Below are positions 1-6,924 of a DNA stretch of 24,329 nucleotides, piece by piece. Below the pieces are notes generated by a model. It was not told the DNA's origin, did no database searches, and was given only the letters and a program-made list of their open reading frames with translations. Every line of letters starts with the position of its first letter. Within the stretch, counting starts at the first letter, position 1. Both the position numbers and the translations under genes were made by a program. Source of the stretch: an uncultured Alistipes sp. (lineage in GTDB: Bacteria > Bacteroidota > Bacteroidia > Bacteroidales > Rikenellaceae); the NCBI GenBank assembly GCA_947178455.1, contig CAMWYI010000006.1, forward strand, positions 1 to 24,329. The letters are read 5' to 3'.

Positions 1-2
1 AC

Positions 3-1472
3 TTGGAGCGGGAAAAGGTCGAACTCATCATCGACAAAATCGCGAAAGCCCCCGAAGACCAAGACGTCCGCCGTGTGGAACTCGAATTGTGGAAAAAAAT
101 CCGCACGATGGCGCAGAAAGGCCGCCGCACGGGCTTGGGCATCACGGCCGAAGGCGACATGCTCGCCGCGCTGGGGCTGCGCTACGGCTCGGACGAGGCA
201 ATCGACTTCGCGGTCAAGGTGCAGAAAGAACTGGCGCTGGCCGCCTACCGCGCATCGGTCAAAATGGCCGGCGAACGCGGTGCATTCCCCGTGTACGACG
301 CCGCGAAAGAGGCCGCCAACCCGATGATTAACCGCATCCGCGAGGCCGACCCCGCGCTGTACGACCAGATGACGAAAGTCGGCCGCCGCAACATCGCGCT
401 GCTGACCATCGCCCCGACGGGCACGACGTCGCTCATGTCGCAAACCACGTCGGGCATCGAACCGGTCTTCCGCACGGTCTACAAGCGCCGCCGCAAAATC
501 AACCCGTCGGACCAAGACACCCATGTGGACTATGTGGACGAAACGGGCGAAAAATTCCAAGAATACAACGTCTACCACCACAATTTTATTAAATGGTTGG
601 AGAGCACCGGTTATGACGTACAGAAGCTCGACACGCTCTCGGACGCAGAGCTCGACCGACTGCTGGAAGCCTCGCCCTACTACAAGGCGACGGCCAACGA
701 CATCGACTGGGTGGCCAAAGTCAAGATGCAGGGAGCCATTCAGAAGTGGGTCGACCACTCGATTTCGGTGACGGTCAACCTGCCGAACAACGTGTCGGAA
801 GAACTCGTGGCCGACGTCTATCGCACGGCATGGGAGTGCGGCTGCAAAGGCATCACGGTCTACCGCGACGGCTGCCGCGACGGCGTGCTGCTGGACAAGA
901 AATCGAAGAAGAAGACCGAAGAGGCCGCAACGACGCTCAAACGACCGAAGTCGATTCCGGCGGACATCGTGCGGTTCAAGAACGGCACGGAGAACTGGAT
1001 TGCGTTCGTAGGTCTGCAAAACGGACGTCCCTACGAGATTTTCACCGGTAAAATCGAGGAAGACGCGATGTACATCCCGCCCAAAATCAAGCAGGGCAAC
1101 ATCATCAAAGTACGCGAAGCCGACGGCTCGAAACGCTACGATTTCCAATACCAAGACCGCTACGGCTACACGAACACCATCGGCGGCATCTCGCGTCTGT
1201 TCGACGAGGAGTTCTGGAACTATGCCAAACTGATTTCGGGCGTTCTGCGTCACGGCATGCCCATCGAGAAGACCGTATCGCTCATCGAATCGCTGCAACT
1301 GAACAGCGAATCCATCAACACGTGGAAGACGGGCGTATGCCGCGCGCTGAAACAGTACATTGTCGACGGCACGAGCGCGAAAGGCAAATGTCCGAGCTGC
1401 GGCCAAGAGAACATGGCCTATCAGAACGGCTGTCTGACCTGCATGTCCTGCGGCTACTCCAAATGCGGCTAA
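3..1472 (+). CDS. nrdJ: Adenosylcobalamin-dependent ribonucleotide reductase, C-terminal part
   Basis: Class II (vitamin B12-dependent) ribonucleoside-diphosphate reductase, which makes deoxyribonucleotides for DNA synthesis in the cytoplasm without oxygen. The reading frame is open at the left edge, so the apparent TTG start is only the window boundary; about 489 residues remain of a protein that is usually around 850. Visible family features are the barrel segment IALLTIAPTGTTSLM followed by SGIEPVF (about residues 130-155), the segment WVDHSISVTVNLPNNVSEE (about 247-265) and GCKGITVYRDGCRDGVLL just after it. The C-terminus has a cysteine-rich tail (CPSCG, then CLTCMSCGYSKC) typical of NrdJ, thought to act in zinc binding or thiol relay to re-reduce the active site. 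The stop codon is followed at once by a hairpin with a T-run. The promoter and any cobalamin riboswitch would lie outside the window. Confidence 0.93.
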   Translation: MEREKVELIIDKIAKAPEDQDVRRVELELWKKIRTMAQKGRRTGLGITAEGDMLAALGLRYGSDEAIDFAVKVQKELALAAYRASVKMAGERGAFPVYDAAKEAANPMINRIREADPALYDQMTKVGRRNIALLTIAPTGTTSLMSQTTSGIEPVFRTVYKRRRKINPSDQDTHVDYVDETGEKFQEYNVYHHNFIKWLESTGYDVQKLDTLSDAELDRLLEASPYYKATANDIDWVAKVKMQGAIQKWVDHSISVTVNLPNNVSEELVADVYRTAWECGCKGITVYRDGCRDGVLLDKKSKKKTEEAATTLKRPKSIPADIVRFKNGTENWIAFVGLQNGRPYEIFTGKIEEDAMYIPPKIKQGNIIKVREADGSKRYDFQYQDRYGYTNTIGGISRLFDEEFWNYAKLISGVLRHGMPIEKTVSLIESLQLNSESINTWKTGVCRALKQYIVDGTSAKGKCPSCGQENMAYQNGCLTCMSCGYSKCG

Positions 1473-1498
1473 CGGCGTTAAGAACGCCGTTTTAGGCG
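1473..1498 (+). terminator. Hairpin terminator directly after nrdJ (repeat-type hairpin)
   Basis: CGGCGTT at 1473-1479 pairs with AACGCCG at 1483-1489 across an AAG loop, followed by TTTTAGG. The stem begins on the base after the nrdJ stop codon. The same TTAAGAA-core hairpin design recurs five more times in the window with other stem sequences. Confidence 0.7.
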
Positions 1499-1710
1499 CG
1501 GCGAGCGGTCATCGGGTTTTGCAACGTTTCTGCGCCGTCACCGTTTAAGGCTGCGGCTCTTGGAGCCGCGCGGGCCGCAGCCTCCGCCAGCGGAGGCCCG
1601 CTCGTAAACTCGCGAACCACCGCAGTCTTCGACCCGCCCTGTTAAGAACAGGGTTTTAAGCGCGACCGCTGGCCATTGGGTTTCCGACGGTTGTGGTCGC
1701 TATCACCCAA
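1473..1710. repeat. Composite intergenic repeat, copy 1
   Basis: Modules in order: hairpin with TTAAGAA core (1473-1489) and TTTTAGGCGCG; a GC-rich double hairpin, in which GCGGCTC 1553-1559 pairs with GAGCCGC 1563-1569, then GCGGGCC 1570-1576 pairs with GGCCCGC 1595-1601 enclosing CCTCCG/CGGAGG; then a CGCAGTCTTCGACCCG stretch; a second core hairpin CCCTGTT-AAG-AACAGGG (1637-1653) followed by TTTTAAGCGCGACCG; and GTGGTCGCTATCACC (about 1695-1709). Each module recurs in the copies near 3.7, 8.0 and 12.0 kb, sometimes in the other orientation. No protein-coding potential is seen. A further degenerate copy of the TTTTATTAGCGC module and its flank runs from 1874 to about 1980. Confidence 0.8.
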
Positions 1711-1712
1711 AT

Positions 1713-1744
1713 AAAAAACGTCTGCTTTCGGGCAGGCGTTTTTT
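1713..1744. terminator. Bidirectional rho-independent terminator-like hairpin
   Basis: AAAAAACG(T)CTGC pairs with GCAG(G)CGTTTTTT around a short TTTCGG loop, with one G-T wobble. It has an A-run on the left and a T-run on the right, so it could stop transcription from either side: read-through from nrdJ, or minus-strand transcripts from the RNA region to its right. Confidence 0.75.
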
Positions 1745-1753
1745 AGTTTTAAG

Positions 1754-1879
1754 AAAGCGGGCCGAAACCGGCCGGGAACCGAGACGATCATTCTGCCGAA
1801 GGCCTTGGGGCATTTTATAGGCAATCAGAATAACCGAAACGTAAGACAGGGTTCCTCGACCGGTGCGACCCGCTTTTTT
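1754..1879 (+). ncRNA. Candidate structured RNA: long imperfect hairpin ending in a T-run
   Basis: Nested complementary blocks enclose about 125 bases: AAAGCGGG (1754-1761) with CCCGCTTT (1869-1876), ACCGG (1767-1771) with CCGGT (1860-1864), GGGAACC (1774-1780) with GGTTCCT (1850-1856, one G-T), and ATTCTG (1790-1795) with CAGAAT (1826-1831), leaving an asymmetric central bubble. The 3' side ends in CCCGCTTTTTTA, so the plus strand is the more likely RNA strand. A rod with a central bubble resembles the 6S-like RNAs of this phylum, but no promoter is obvious and the outer stem joins a repeat module (ATTAGCGCGATAGACCG). It may instead be a structured part of that repeat. Confidence 0.4.
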
Positions 1880-1993
1880 ATTAGCGCGATAGACCGTCTC
1901 TGTGTTTCACAGGGTTTCTGCGCCGTTACGCGCTACGGGCGGTCGTCGAGCTCCAGACGGTGGGAAGCGCTCCGGCCGTTCGTATCCGAACAT

Positions 1994-2168
1994 AAAAAAG
2001 CGGGCAAATCACTCAACCCCTAATCGAGGCCTTAGACTGCCCGTAGTGAAGATTGAAGAAATGCCCACGCCGTAAAACAGCGCGAGCATCAACTTAAATT
2101 CTTCGCTACGTCAAAAGTGTCTAAGTTTCGATTAGAGAAGAAAAGCCGATGCGCTTTCAATATGTCGG
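1994..2168 (-). ncRNA. Structured small RNA, 6S-like architecture, own promoter and terminator
   Basis: Minus-strand transcript of about 175 nt predicted from a strong promoter at 2172-2203 to a T-run at 1999-1994. Pairings seen, in plus coordinates: 2129-2134 with 2021-2026 (TAATCG/CGATTA), 2119-2125 with 2031-2037 (CTTAGAC/GTCTAAG), 2099-2104 with 2055-2060 (GAAGAA/TTCTTC), and 2080-2089 with 2061-2070 (ten pairs, two of them G-U). The last two stems are contiguous on the 3' side. Together they make one long rod: closing stem, central unpaired region, apical stem. A terminal GGGCA/TGCCC hairpin (2038-2042 with 2002-2006) before the T-run is the likely terminator and competes with the closing stem. 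Length and shape fit 6S RNA, which binds RNA polymerase, but the family is not proven. No ORF of note is present. Confidence 0.6.
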
Positions 2169-2171
2169 AGA

Positions 2172-2203
2172 CAAAGGTACGAAAAAATAATTTACAATTC
2201 AAA
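2172..2203 (-). promoter_or_regulatory. Bacteroidota-type promoter for the small RNA
   Basis: Minus strand: TTTG (2203-2200), 20-base spacer, TACCTTTG (2179-2172). This matches the TTTG/TAnnTTTG primary sigma consensus of Bacteroidota exactly. It predicts a start near 2164-2168. Confidence 0.75.
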
Positions 2204-2227
2204 ATTTTATTAGTGTCACGGGCGGTT

Positions 2228-2243
2228 TTGCACGCACCTTGCA
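2228..2243 (+). promoter_or_regulatory. Candidate sigma-54 (RpoN) promoter upstream of the OmpA-family gene
   Basis: TTGCACG (2228-2234), four bases, TTGCA (2239-2243). The RpoN consensus is TGGCACG-N4-TTGCA/T, so this differs at one of the two -24 guanines. Transcription would start about 12 bases on, leaving a leader of roughly 38 bases. No TAnnTTTG box is seen in this leader on the plus strand. Confidence 0.4.
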
Positions 2244-2291
2244 GGGGAAATCCGTCGAAACGAAAAAACGGATTCAAACATCATTACCATT

Positions 2292-3485
2292 ATGAAAAAA
2301 ATCTACGCATCGTTGGTTGCCGCATTGTTCGCAGCCGCTGCATGGGCGCAGGAACCGGCCCAGTACCCCAGTTTCGCAGGGTTCGTCAGCAACGGGTTCT
2401 GGGACAACTGGGAAATTTCGGCCGGCGGCGGCTTCACCACCGCTTTCTCCAACGGCACGAACATCGGTTCGACCGGCGACCGCATCGGTTACGAAGCCAG
2501 TTTCGCAGTGACCAAATGGGTGCATCCGGTCGTCGGTATGCGCCTCATGTTGCAGGGCGGCAAGTTCTCGAACTACCACCCCGAGTACGGCAAACAGAAA
2601 TGGCCTTTCCTCTTCGCCCACATGGACGCTATGGCCAACCTCTCGAACTGGATCGGCGGTTATCGCGACGACCGAGTCTATTACATGGTACCTTATATCG
2701 GTATGGGTTACATGGCCGCCAACTTCACCGATGACAGCCACACCAAGAACCAAGCTCCGACGGGTCAGGCGTTTGCATTCGCTTACGGTATCCTCAACAA
2801 ATTCCGCGTATGCGAGGCATTGGACATCGACTTGGAACTGAAAGGTTTGTTCGCTCCCTCGCGCATCGCGCCGAGCCGCCTCGACGGAGCCTACATGTAC
2901 GGTCTGGGCGCAACGGTGGGCATCACCTATCGCTTCAACCGCCGCAACTGGGAGCGCCGTCCCTCCGGCACGGTCTACTCCGCCGCCGAGATTCGCGCCT
3001 ACCAGCAGGCTATCGACAAGAGCAACGCCGCTTTGGCAGCTGCCAAAGCCGAGAACGCCCGTTTAGTGCAGGATTTGCAATCGGCCCGTTCGGCCGCAGT
3101 CAATGCACAGACCGTCGCACTCGAAGCGACCGCCGTAGCGGCCACTGCCGTAGCAGCCGAAGATTTGCTCGACCCGTCGACTATCATCCTCTACAAAATC
3201 GGTTCGACGACCCTCACCCCCGAAGAAAAGACCCGTCTCGACTTGAAAGCCGACCTCATCAAGAACGGCCCGTCGAACCACGTCTATACTATCGAGGGCC
3301 ACGCCGACCCGCAGACCGGTACGGCCGCCGTCAACCAGCGCATTTCGGAACAGCGCGCCAAGAGCGTTTACGACTATTTGGTCAGCAAGGGCGTAAAACC
3401 GAGCCAGTTGAAATACGAAGGCATGGGCGACAAGCACAACCAGTACAAGAGCCCCGTCGCCAACCGCGTGGCGATTATCAAATAA
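2292..3485 (+). CDS. OmpA-family outer membrane protein
   Basis: Predicted outer membrane protein that anchors the envelope to peptidoglycan. The 397 residues start with a signal peptide (MKKIYASLVAALFAAAAWA, cleavage likely before QEP). A beta-barrel of alternating aromatic/glycine strands follows to about residue 220 (for example YMVPYIGMGYMAANF and YGLGATVGITYRF). Next comes an alanine-rich helical or coiled-coil stretch (about 232-295) with short AATAVAA-like repeats. The C-terminal OmpA/MotB domain (about 297-397) shows YTIEGHADPQTG, NQRISEQRAKSVYDYL and NRVAI, the last two lying near the diaminopimelate-binding helix of the family. The start is ATG in CATTACCATTATG with an A-rich leader. 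It stands alone, between structured intergenic regions, and ends before a strong terminator. Similar proteins are among the most abundant surface proteins in this phylum. Confidence 0.9.
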   Translation: MKKIYASLVAALFAAAAWAQEPAQYPSFAGFVSNGFWDNWEISAGGGFTTAFSNGTNIGSTGDRIGYEASFAVTKWVHPVVGMRLMLQGGKFSNYHPEYGKQKWPFLFAHMDAMANLSNWIGGYRDDRVYYMVPYIGMGYMAANFTDDSHTKNQAPTGQAFAFAYGILNKFRVCEALDIDLELKGLFAPSRIAPSRLDGAYMYGLGATVGITYRFNRRNWERRPSGTVYSAAEIRAYQQAIDKSNAALAAAKAENARLVQDLQSARSAAVNAQTVALEATAVAATAVAAEDLLDPSTIILYKIGSTTLTPEEKTRLDLKADLIKNGPSNHVYTIEGHADPQTGTAAVNQRISEQRAKSVYDYLVSKGVKPSQLKYEGMGDKHNQYKSPVANRVAIIK

Positions 3486-3503
3486 GCCGCGTCGCGGAGT
3501 TGT

Positions 3504-3552
3504 AAAAAAATCATTGCGAAGAAGATTTTACTTTCCTCGCAATGATTTTTTC
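3504..3552. terminator. Rho-independent terminator after the OmpA-family gene
   Basis: AATCATTGCGA (3509-3519) pairs perfectly with TCGCAATGATT (3537-3547), flanked by an A-run on the left and a T-run on the right. It lies 18 bases after the stop codon. Confidence 0.85.
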
Positions 3553-3590
3553 TTTATCGGCACTTTTGGGTTCGGCAAATTTTCTCAATC

Positions 3591-3859
3591 GTACCTTTTG
3601 GTGCCAAAAGGTACCCAAAACCATCCGCACGGTTTTATTAGCGCTACGGACGGTCTTCGGATTTCCGGCGGTCGGAAGCGCTCTGACCGAAGCGGGTCGA
3701 AGACTGCGGACGGCACGACACACAAGTGGCGGGCCTCCGCTGGCGGAGGCTTCGGCCCGCGCGGCTCGTAGAGCCGCAGTCTATCGAGGGTGATAGCGAC
3801 CATGACCAGCAGAAACACCGAAACAAGCGGTCGCGCCTAAATCCGCTTTCTTAAAGCGG
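3591..3859. repeat. Composite intergenic repeat, copy 2, with long palindrome
   Basis: It begins with the palindrome GTACCTTTTGG-TG-CCAAAAGGTAC (3591-3614) and CCAAAACCATCCGCA, which together form one arm of a 39-base inverted repeat (other arm 7891-7929). Next come TTTTATTAGCGC (3633-3644), a TCGAAGACTGCGG stretch, and the GC-rich double hairpin in reverse orientation (3729-3777, nearly identical to copy 1 when reverse-complemented). GGTGATAGCGACCA (3789-3802) and GTCGCGCCTAAA follow, and the copy ends with a core hairpin CCGCTTT-CTT-AAAGCGG (3843-3859). It fills most of the gene-free stretch 3486-4076. Confidence 0.8.
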
Positions 3860-3870
3860 GGGCGGTGAGG

Positions 3871-4021
3871 GCGAAACGAATGTTTCGCATAAAGACGAAC
3901 AAGCAGATACGGAATAACTCGTTATTCGACGTATCTGCTTGTTTGGATTTATAGACGGATGCAATCCGTCGTCCACTCGCCGCCCCTTCTCGCTCGGGGG
4001 AGCGCCGTCCGGCAAGGGGCG
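3871..4021. repeat. Cluster of four consecutive hairpins
   Basis: GCGAAAC/GTTTCGC at 3871-3888; a long stem AACAAGCAGATAC/GTATCTGCTTGTT (3898-3910 with 3931-3943) with an inner stem GAATAAC/GTTATTC (3912-3918 with 3921-3927); GACGGAT/ATCCGTC at 3954-3970; and CGCCCCTT/AAGGGGCG (3981-3988 with 4014-4021) holding an inner CGCTC/GAGCG. The second is probably the terminator of the minus-strand lipoprotein gene ending at 4077. No coding potential is seen. Confidence 0.6.
3898..3943 (-). terminator. Probable terminator of the lpxD-thioredoxin lipoprotein genes
   Basis: A 13-base perfect stem plus an inner 7-base stem, about 130 bases downstream of the minus-strand stop at 4077. On the minus strand the stem is followed by a moderately T-rich TTCGTCTTTA. 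It is the best candidate stop signal for the leftward genes. Confidence 0.5.
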
Positions 4022-4076
4022 CGGAGCTATCGCGCCCCGACGAGGACAACACCGTCAGGCAGGGCGAACACGAAAA

Positions 4077-5132
4077 TTATTCACCCAGCAGTTCCGAGAT
4101 TTTCTGATAGAGGGCTTCGCCGCGCAGATTTTTCGCAACGATTTTGCCTTCGGCGTCGATCAGGTAGTTGGTCGGAATCGCCTGTACGGCATAATCCTTC
4201 GTCGCTTGCGTGTCAAATCCGTTTACTTCGCTCACGTGAATCCAGTTCATGCCGTTGGTCTTGACGGCCGCCAGCCACTTGTCGCGGGCACGGTCGAACG
4301 AAATGCCGTAAATCTCGAATCCCCGTTTGTGGAACGCCTTGTAGGTCTTTTTCAGGTGGGGCACTTCGCCCATGCAGGGGCCGCACCACGAGGCCCAGAA
4401 ATCGACCAGCGTATATTTCACGGCCGGATTTTCGACGACCGATTTCAACGAAATCGGTTCGCCCGCTGCATTGGGCTGCACGATGTCGATGTAGTCGTTG
4501 CCTACTTCCGTGCGGGCTTTCTGTTCGGCATGCGCTTTCAGCTTCACCAGCAGGTCGGTCGCTTGCAGTTCGGCGGGGAACTCGGCAATTTCGGCCAGCA
4601 GCTCTTGGCCCGAAAGGTCATAGGCCTTTTCCTGCAACAGCATCGCGCCGAAATAGTTGTCCCGATTGGCTTCGTAGGCCGTGTCGGTCAGCCCGTCGAC
4701 TTCCTCCTCGATTGCTTCGCGGCGTTCGTCCGACGTCGCTGCATCGCGGTACTCCGCAATCAGCGCGCGGCGGGCCTGATTGAACGCTCCGAGCGCCTCG
4801 TTCGACGGCGTGCCCGTCACAGTGGCCATGTCGTCGTCCGCCGTCTTGGTGATGACGGTCTTGCCCGGTTCCAGCACGATTTGCTGGGCGAACGTGTAGG
4901 TCTGTCCCTCGCCCTGCATATCGCTGACGTAGTACACGGCCGGCTGCTCGACAATGCCCTTGAAGCGGAACACACCCTCCTTGACCGCCGCCGAATCGAC
5001 GATTTCGTTCCCCTCGTAGAGGTAAACCGTGTTTTCGAGACCGGCGATATGGCCGTCGATTACATAGGCGTTTTTGGGCGTGCAGGCGCACAGCGCGGCT
5101 GCGGCGACCGCCAGAATCAATGTTTTTTTCAT
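4077..5132 (-). CDS. TlpA-like thioredoxin-fold lipoprotein with N-terminal DUF4369-type domain
   Basis: Envelope thiol-disulfide oxidoreductase of 351 residues, likely reducing periplasmic disulfides or serving redox defence. It has a lipoprotein signal with lipobox LCAC (Cys17), so it should be lipid-anchored. Residues about 22-110 form a beta-rich domain of the DUF4369 type common before TlpA domains in Bacteroidota. Residues 110-210 are mainly helical. The thioredoxin/redoxin domain (about 215-351) carries the active site WCGPC (Cys250 and Cys253) and the cis-proline segment AIPTNYLID. The ATG overlaps the lpxD stop by four bases (ATGA), so translation is probably coupled. The substrate is not shown by the sequence. 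The pairing with lpxD suggests co-expression rather than a shared pathway. Confidence 0.88.
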   Translation of the reverse strand: MKKTLILAVAAAALCACTPKNAYVIDGHIAGLENTVYLYEGNEIVDSAAVKEGVFRFKGIVEQPAVYYVSDMQGEGQTYTFAQQIVLEPGKTVITKTADDDMATVTGTPSNEALGAFNQARRALIAEYRDAATSDERREAIEEEVDGLTDTAYEANRDNYFGAMLLQEKAYDLSGQELLAEIAEFPAELQATDLLVKLKAHAEQKARTEVGNDYIDIVQPNAAGEPISLKSVVENPAVKYTLVDFWASWCGPCMGEVPHLKKTYKAFHKRGFEIYGISFDRARDKWLAAVKTNGMNWIHVSEVNGFDTQATKDYAVQAIPTNYLIDAEGKIVAKNLRGEALYQKISELLGE

Positions 5133-6172
5133 CTTTCTATCTGTTTTTTGAGTTCTTCGACGGTTTTTTCGAGCGTGCGGAGTTGGCGCACCACATCGGG
5201 CAGGTTCTTGAACACGGCGGCCGAACGGTGATACTGCATGCCCGGAAGCGCCGGATAACCGAAACGCACCTCGTCGTCGGGCACATCCTTGTCCAGTCCG
5301 CTCTTCGAGCCGACTTTCACGCGGTCGCCGATGGTCACATGGTCGGCGATGCCCACCTGCCCCGCCAAGAAGCAGTTGGCCCCGACTTTCGACGTTCCGG
5401 CGATGCCCGTCTGCGCCGACGACACGGTATTTTCGCCGATTTGCACGTTGTGGCCCACCTGTATGAGGTTGTCTAATTTCACGCCCCGCCCGATGACGGT
5501 CGAATCGGTCTTCGCGCGGTCGATGCAGGTGTTGGCACCGATTTCCACATCGTCCTCGATAACGACGTTACCCAGCTGCGGGATTTTGTCGAATCCGCCC
5601 GACGCATTGGGCATGAATCCGAATCCGTCGGCGCCGATGACGGCACCGGCGTGGAGGATGCAACGCTGGCCCACACGGCACCCCTCGTAGATTTTCACTC
5701 CGGGATAGAGCACCGTACCCGCGCCGACCGCAACGCCCGCGCCGACATAGACCTGCGGATAAATCTGGCATCCGTCGCCGATGACGGCCCCCGCCTCGAC
5801 GACCGCGAAATCGCCCACGTAGCAATCCGCGCCGATTCGGGCGTCGGAAGCAACGGAGGCCCGTTCGCTGATACCTTTGCGGCGGGGCTTCGCGGCGTTG
5901 TACATTTCGAGCAGTTTGAGCACGCAGGCTCCGGCGTCGTCGACCTTGACGAGCGTCGCCGAGACGGGCTGCGACGGCACGAACGATTTGTCGACCAACA
6001 CGATGCTGGCGCCGGTCGTATAAAGATACGGCTCGTATTTCGGATTGGTCAGGTAGGCCAGCGAACCGGCTTTGCCGCCCTCAATAGACGACACCGTATG
6101 CACGGCAGCCTGTTTGTCCCCGACGATTTCGCCGCCGAGCAGTCCGGCAATCATTTCTGCAGTAAACTCCAT
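5129..6172 (-). CDS. lpxD: UDP-3-O-acylglucosamine N-acyltransferase
   Basis: LpxD catalyses the third step of lipid A synthesis, transferring a hydroxyacyl chain from acyl carrier protein to the 2-amino group of UDP-3-O-acylglucosamine at the cytoplasmic side of the inner membrane. With the ATG at 6170-6172 the protein is 347 residues. It has an N-terminal uridine-binding domain (about 1-100), left-handed parallel beta-helix hexapeptide repeats (about 105-300, with many [IV]G-x4 steps) and a C-terminal helix (about 315-347). The catalytic histidine is expected in LIQVGHNVQIG (His241). An in-frame GTG six codons earlier is possible, but the ATG gives the usual MEFTAEMIAGLL start. The stop overlaps the start of the lipoprotein gene. 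About 170 bases containing a tandem duplication separate it from coaD. Confidence 0.95.
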   Translation of the reverse strand: MEFTAEMIAGLLGGEIVGDKQAAVHTVSSIEGGKAGSLAYLTNPKYEPYLYTTGASIVLVDKSFVPSQPVSATLVKVDDAGACVLKLLEMYNAAKPRRKGISERASVASDARIGADCYVGDFAVVEAGAVIGDGCQIYPQVYVGAGVAVGAGTVLYPGVKIYEGCRVGQRCILHAGAVIGADGFGFMPNASGGFDKIPQLGNVVIEDDVEIGANTCIDRAKTDSTVIGRGVKLDNLIQVGHNVQIGENTVSSAQTGIAGTSKVGANCFLAGQVGIADHVTIGDRVKVGSKSGLDKDVPDDEVRFGYPALPGMQYHRSAAVFKNLPDVVRQLRTLEKTVEELKKQIER

Positions 6173-6184
6173 ATTTTTATTAAA

Positions 6185-6311
6185 TGGCACGGGTCACAAA
6201 GTCAACACGGAATACTGAAAGTTACTTTGCTTTCCCACATTGTTATTCACTTCACTGGCACGGGTCGCAAAGTCACCACAAAACATCGAAAGTTACCTTG
6301 CTCTCCTCGTT
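6185..6311. repeat. Imperfect tandem duplication, period 71, upstream of lpxD
   Basis: 6185-6240 and 6256-6311 align with an offset of 71 bases. Both hold TGGCACGGGTC, then CAAAGTCA, then GAAAGTTAC, then TTGCT, with the intervening bases diverged. On the minus strand each unit reads GTAACTTTC, then TGACTTTG about 16-18 bases later, which is one base from the TAnnTTTG -10 consensus. It may be a duplicated promoter or operator for lpxD. Confidence 0.65.
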
Positions 6312-6342
6312 TTTCTTCGTTTCAGGCCGCTTCGCGTTCAGT

Positions 6343-6819
6343 TTACTTAATAAAATAATCTTCGATACGAATGCCCTGCGGCATAAACTCGTCGACCGAA
6401 CGGCCGAACGCCAACACCTCGCGCACGGTCGACGATGCGATGTCGGCCACGTCCGACGGCGTAAAAAGCATCACGGTCGTCAGGTCGGGATAGATGCGGC
6501 GGTTGGTCGCCTCCATCGTGCGTTCGTACTCGAAATCGGTCGTGTTGCGCACGCCGCGCAGAATGGCACAGGCCCCCATGCGCCGCGCGAAATCGCCCGT
6601 CAGGCCCGTATAGACCTGCGCTTCGACGCGCGGCTCACGGGCATAGAGGTCGGCAATCAACCGACGGCGGTTTTCGACCGGCAGCAGTCCCGGTTTTTCG
6701 GGATTGCTGCCGATGCCGACGACGACCTTATCGAACAGCCGCAAAGCCTGCTCGACCAGCGCGGCGTGGCCGCGTGTGAAAGGGTCGAACGAACCCGGAA
6801 AGAGAACGATGCGTTCCAT
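6343..6819 (-). CDS. coaD: Phosphopantetheine adenylyltransferase
   Basis: CoaD joins 4'-phosphopantetheine and ATP to make dephospho-CoA, the penultimate step of coenzyme A synthesis. The protein is 158 residues, the usual family length of about 160, when started at the ATG at 6817-6819 (MERIVLFPGSFDPFTRGH). Visible motifs are the nucleotidyltransferase signature [HT]xGH as TRGH (residues 15-18), RGVRNTTDFEYE (phosphopantetheine/ATP site) and ASSTVREVL near the C-terminus. The longer upstream frame would start before the predicted leader hairpin and is not needed. A strong minus-strand promoter lies at 6885-6915. Confidence 0.95.
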   Translation of the reverse strand: MERIVLFPGSFDPFTRGHAALVEQALRLFDKVVVGIGSNPEKPGLLPVENRRRLIADLYAREPRVEAQVYTGLTGDFARRMGACAILRGVRNTTDFEYERTMEATNRRIYPDLTTVMLFTPSDVADIASSTVREVLAFGRSVDEFMPQGIRIEDYFIK

Positions 6820-6847
6820 AACAATCGACTGGCTTGCAACCCTTTTT

Positions 6848-6867
6848 CGAGCCGTTTTTTCGGCTCG
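6848..6867 (-). promoter_or_regulatory. Hairpin in the coaD leader
   Basis: CGAGCCG (6848-6854) and CGGCTCG (6861-6867) form a seven-pair stem with a six-base loop, between the predicted promoter and the coaD start. It is followed by an A-run rather than a T-run on the coding strand, so it is more likely a stability or translation element than a terminator. Confidence 0.45.
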
Positions 6868-6884
6868 GTCGGGCTGCAATAAGA

Positions 6885-6915
6885 CAAAGGTAGCGTTTTT
6901 TTCGGATATACCAAA
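6885..6915 (-). promoter_or_regulatory. Bacteroidota-type promoter for coaD
   Basis: Minus strand: TTTG (6915-6912), 19 bases, TACCTTTG (6892-6885), an exact consensus match. Predicted leader is about 60 bases. Confidence 0.72.
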
Positions 6916-6924
6916 CGGACCGGC

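Noticed and set aside
1473..2291. Possible cobalamin riboswitch near nrdJ
   Set aside because: No B12-box-like sequence or fitting fold is seen, and the region is downstream of nrdJ; a riboswitch would be upstream, outside the window.
2117..2734. Plus-strand frame starting in the small RNA region
   Set aside because: It overlaps the OmpA-family gene in another frame and reads through the structured RNA; no evidence of coding.
3939..5231. Long plus-strand frame across the lipoprotein gene, and similar antisense frames over lpxD, murA and cstA
   Set aside because: All are opposite to genes with recognisable motifs and have composition typical of antisense frames in GC-rich DNA.
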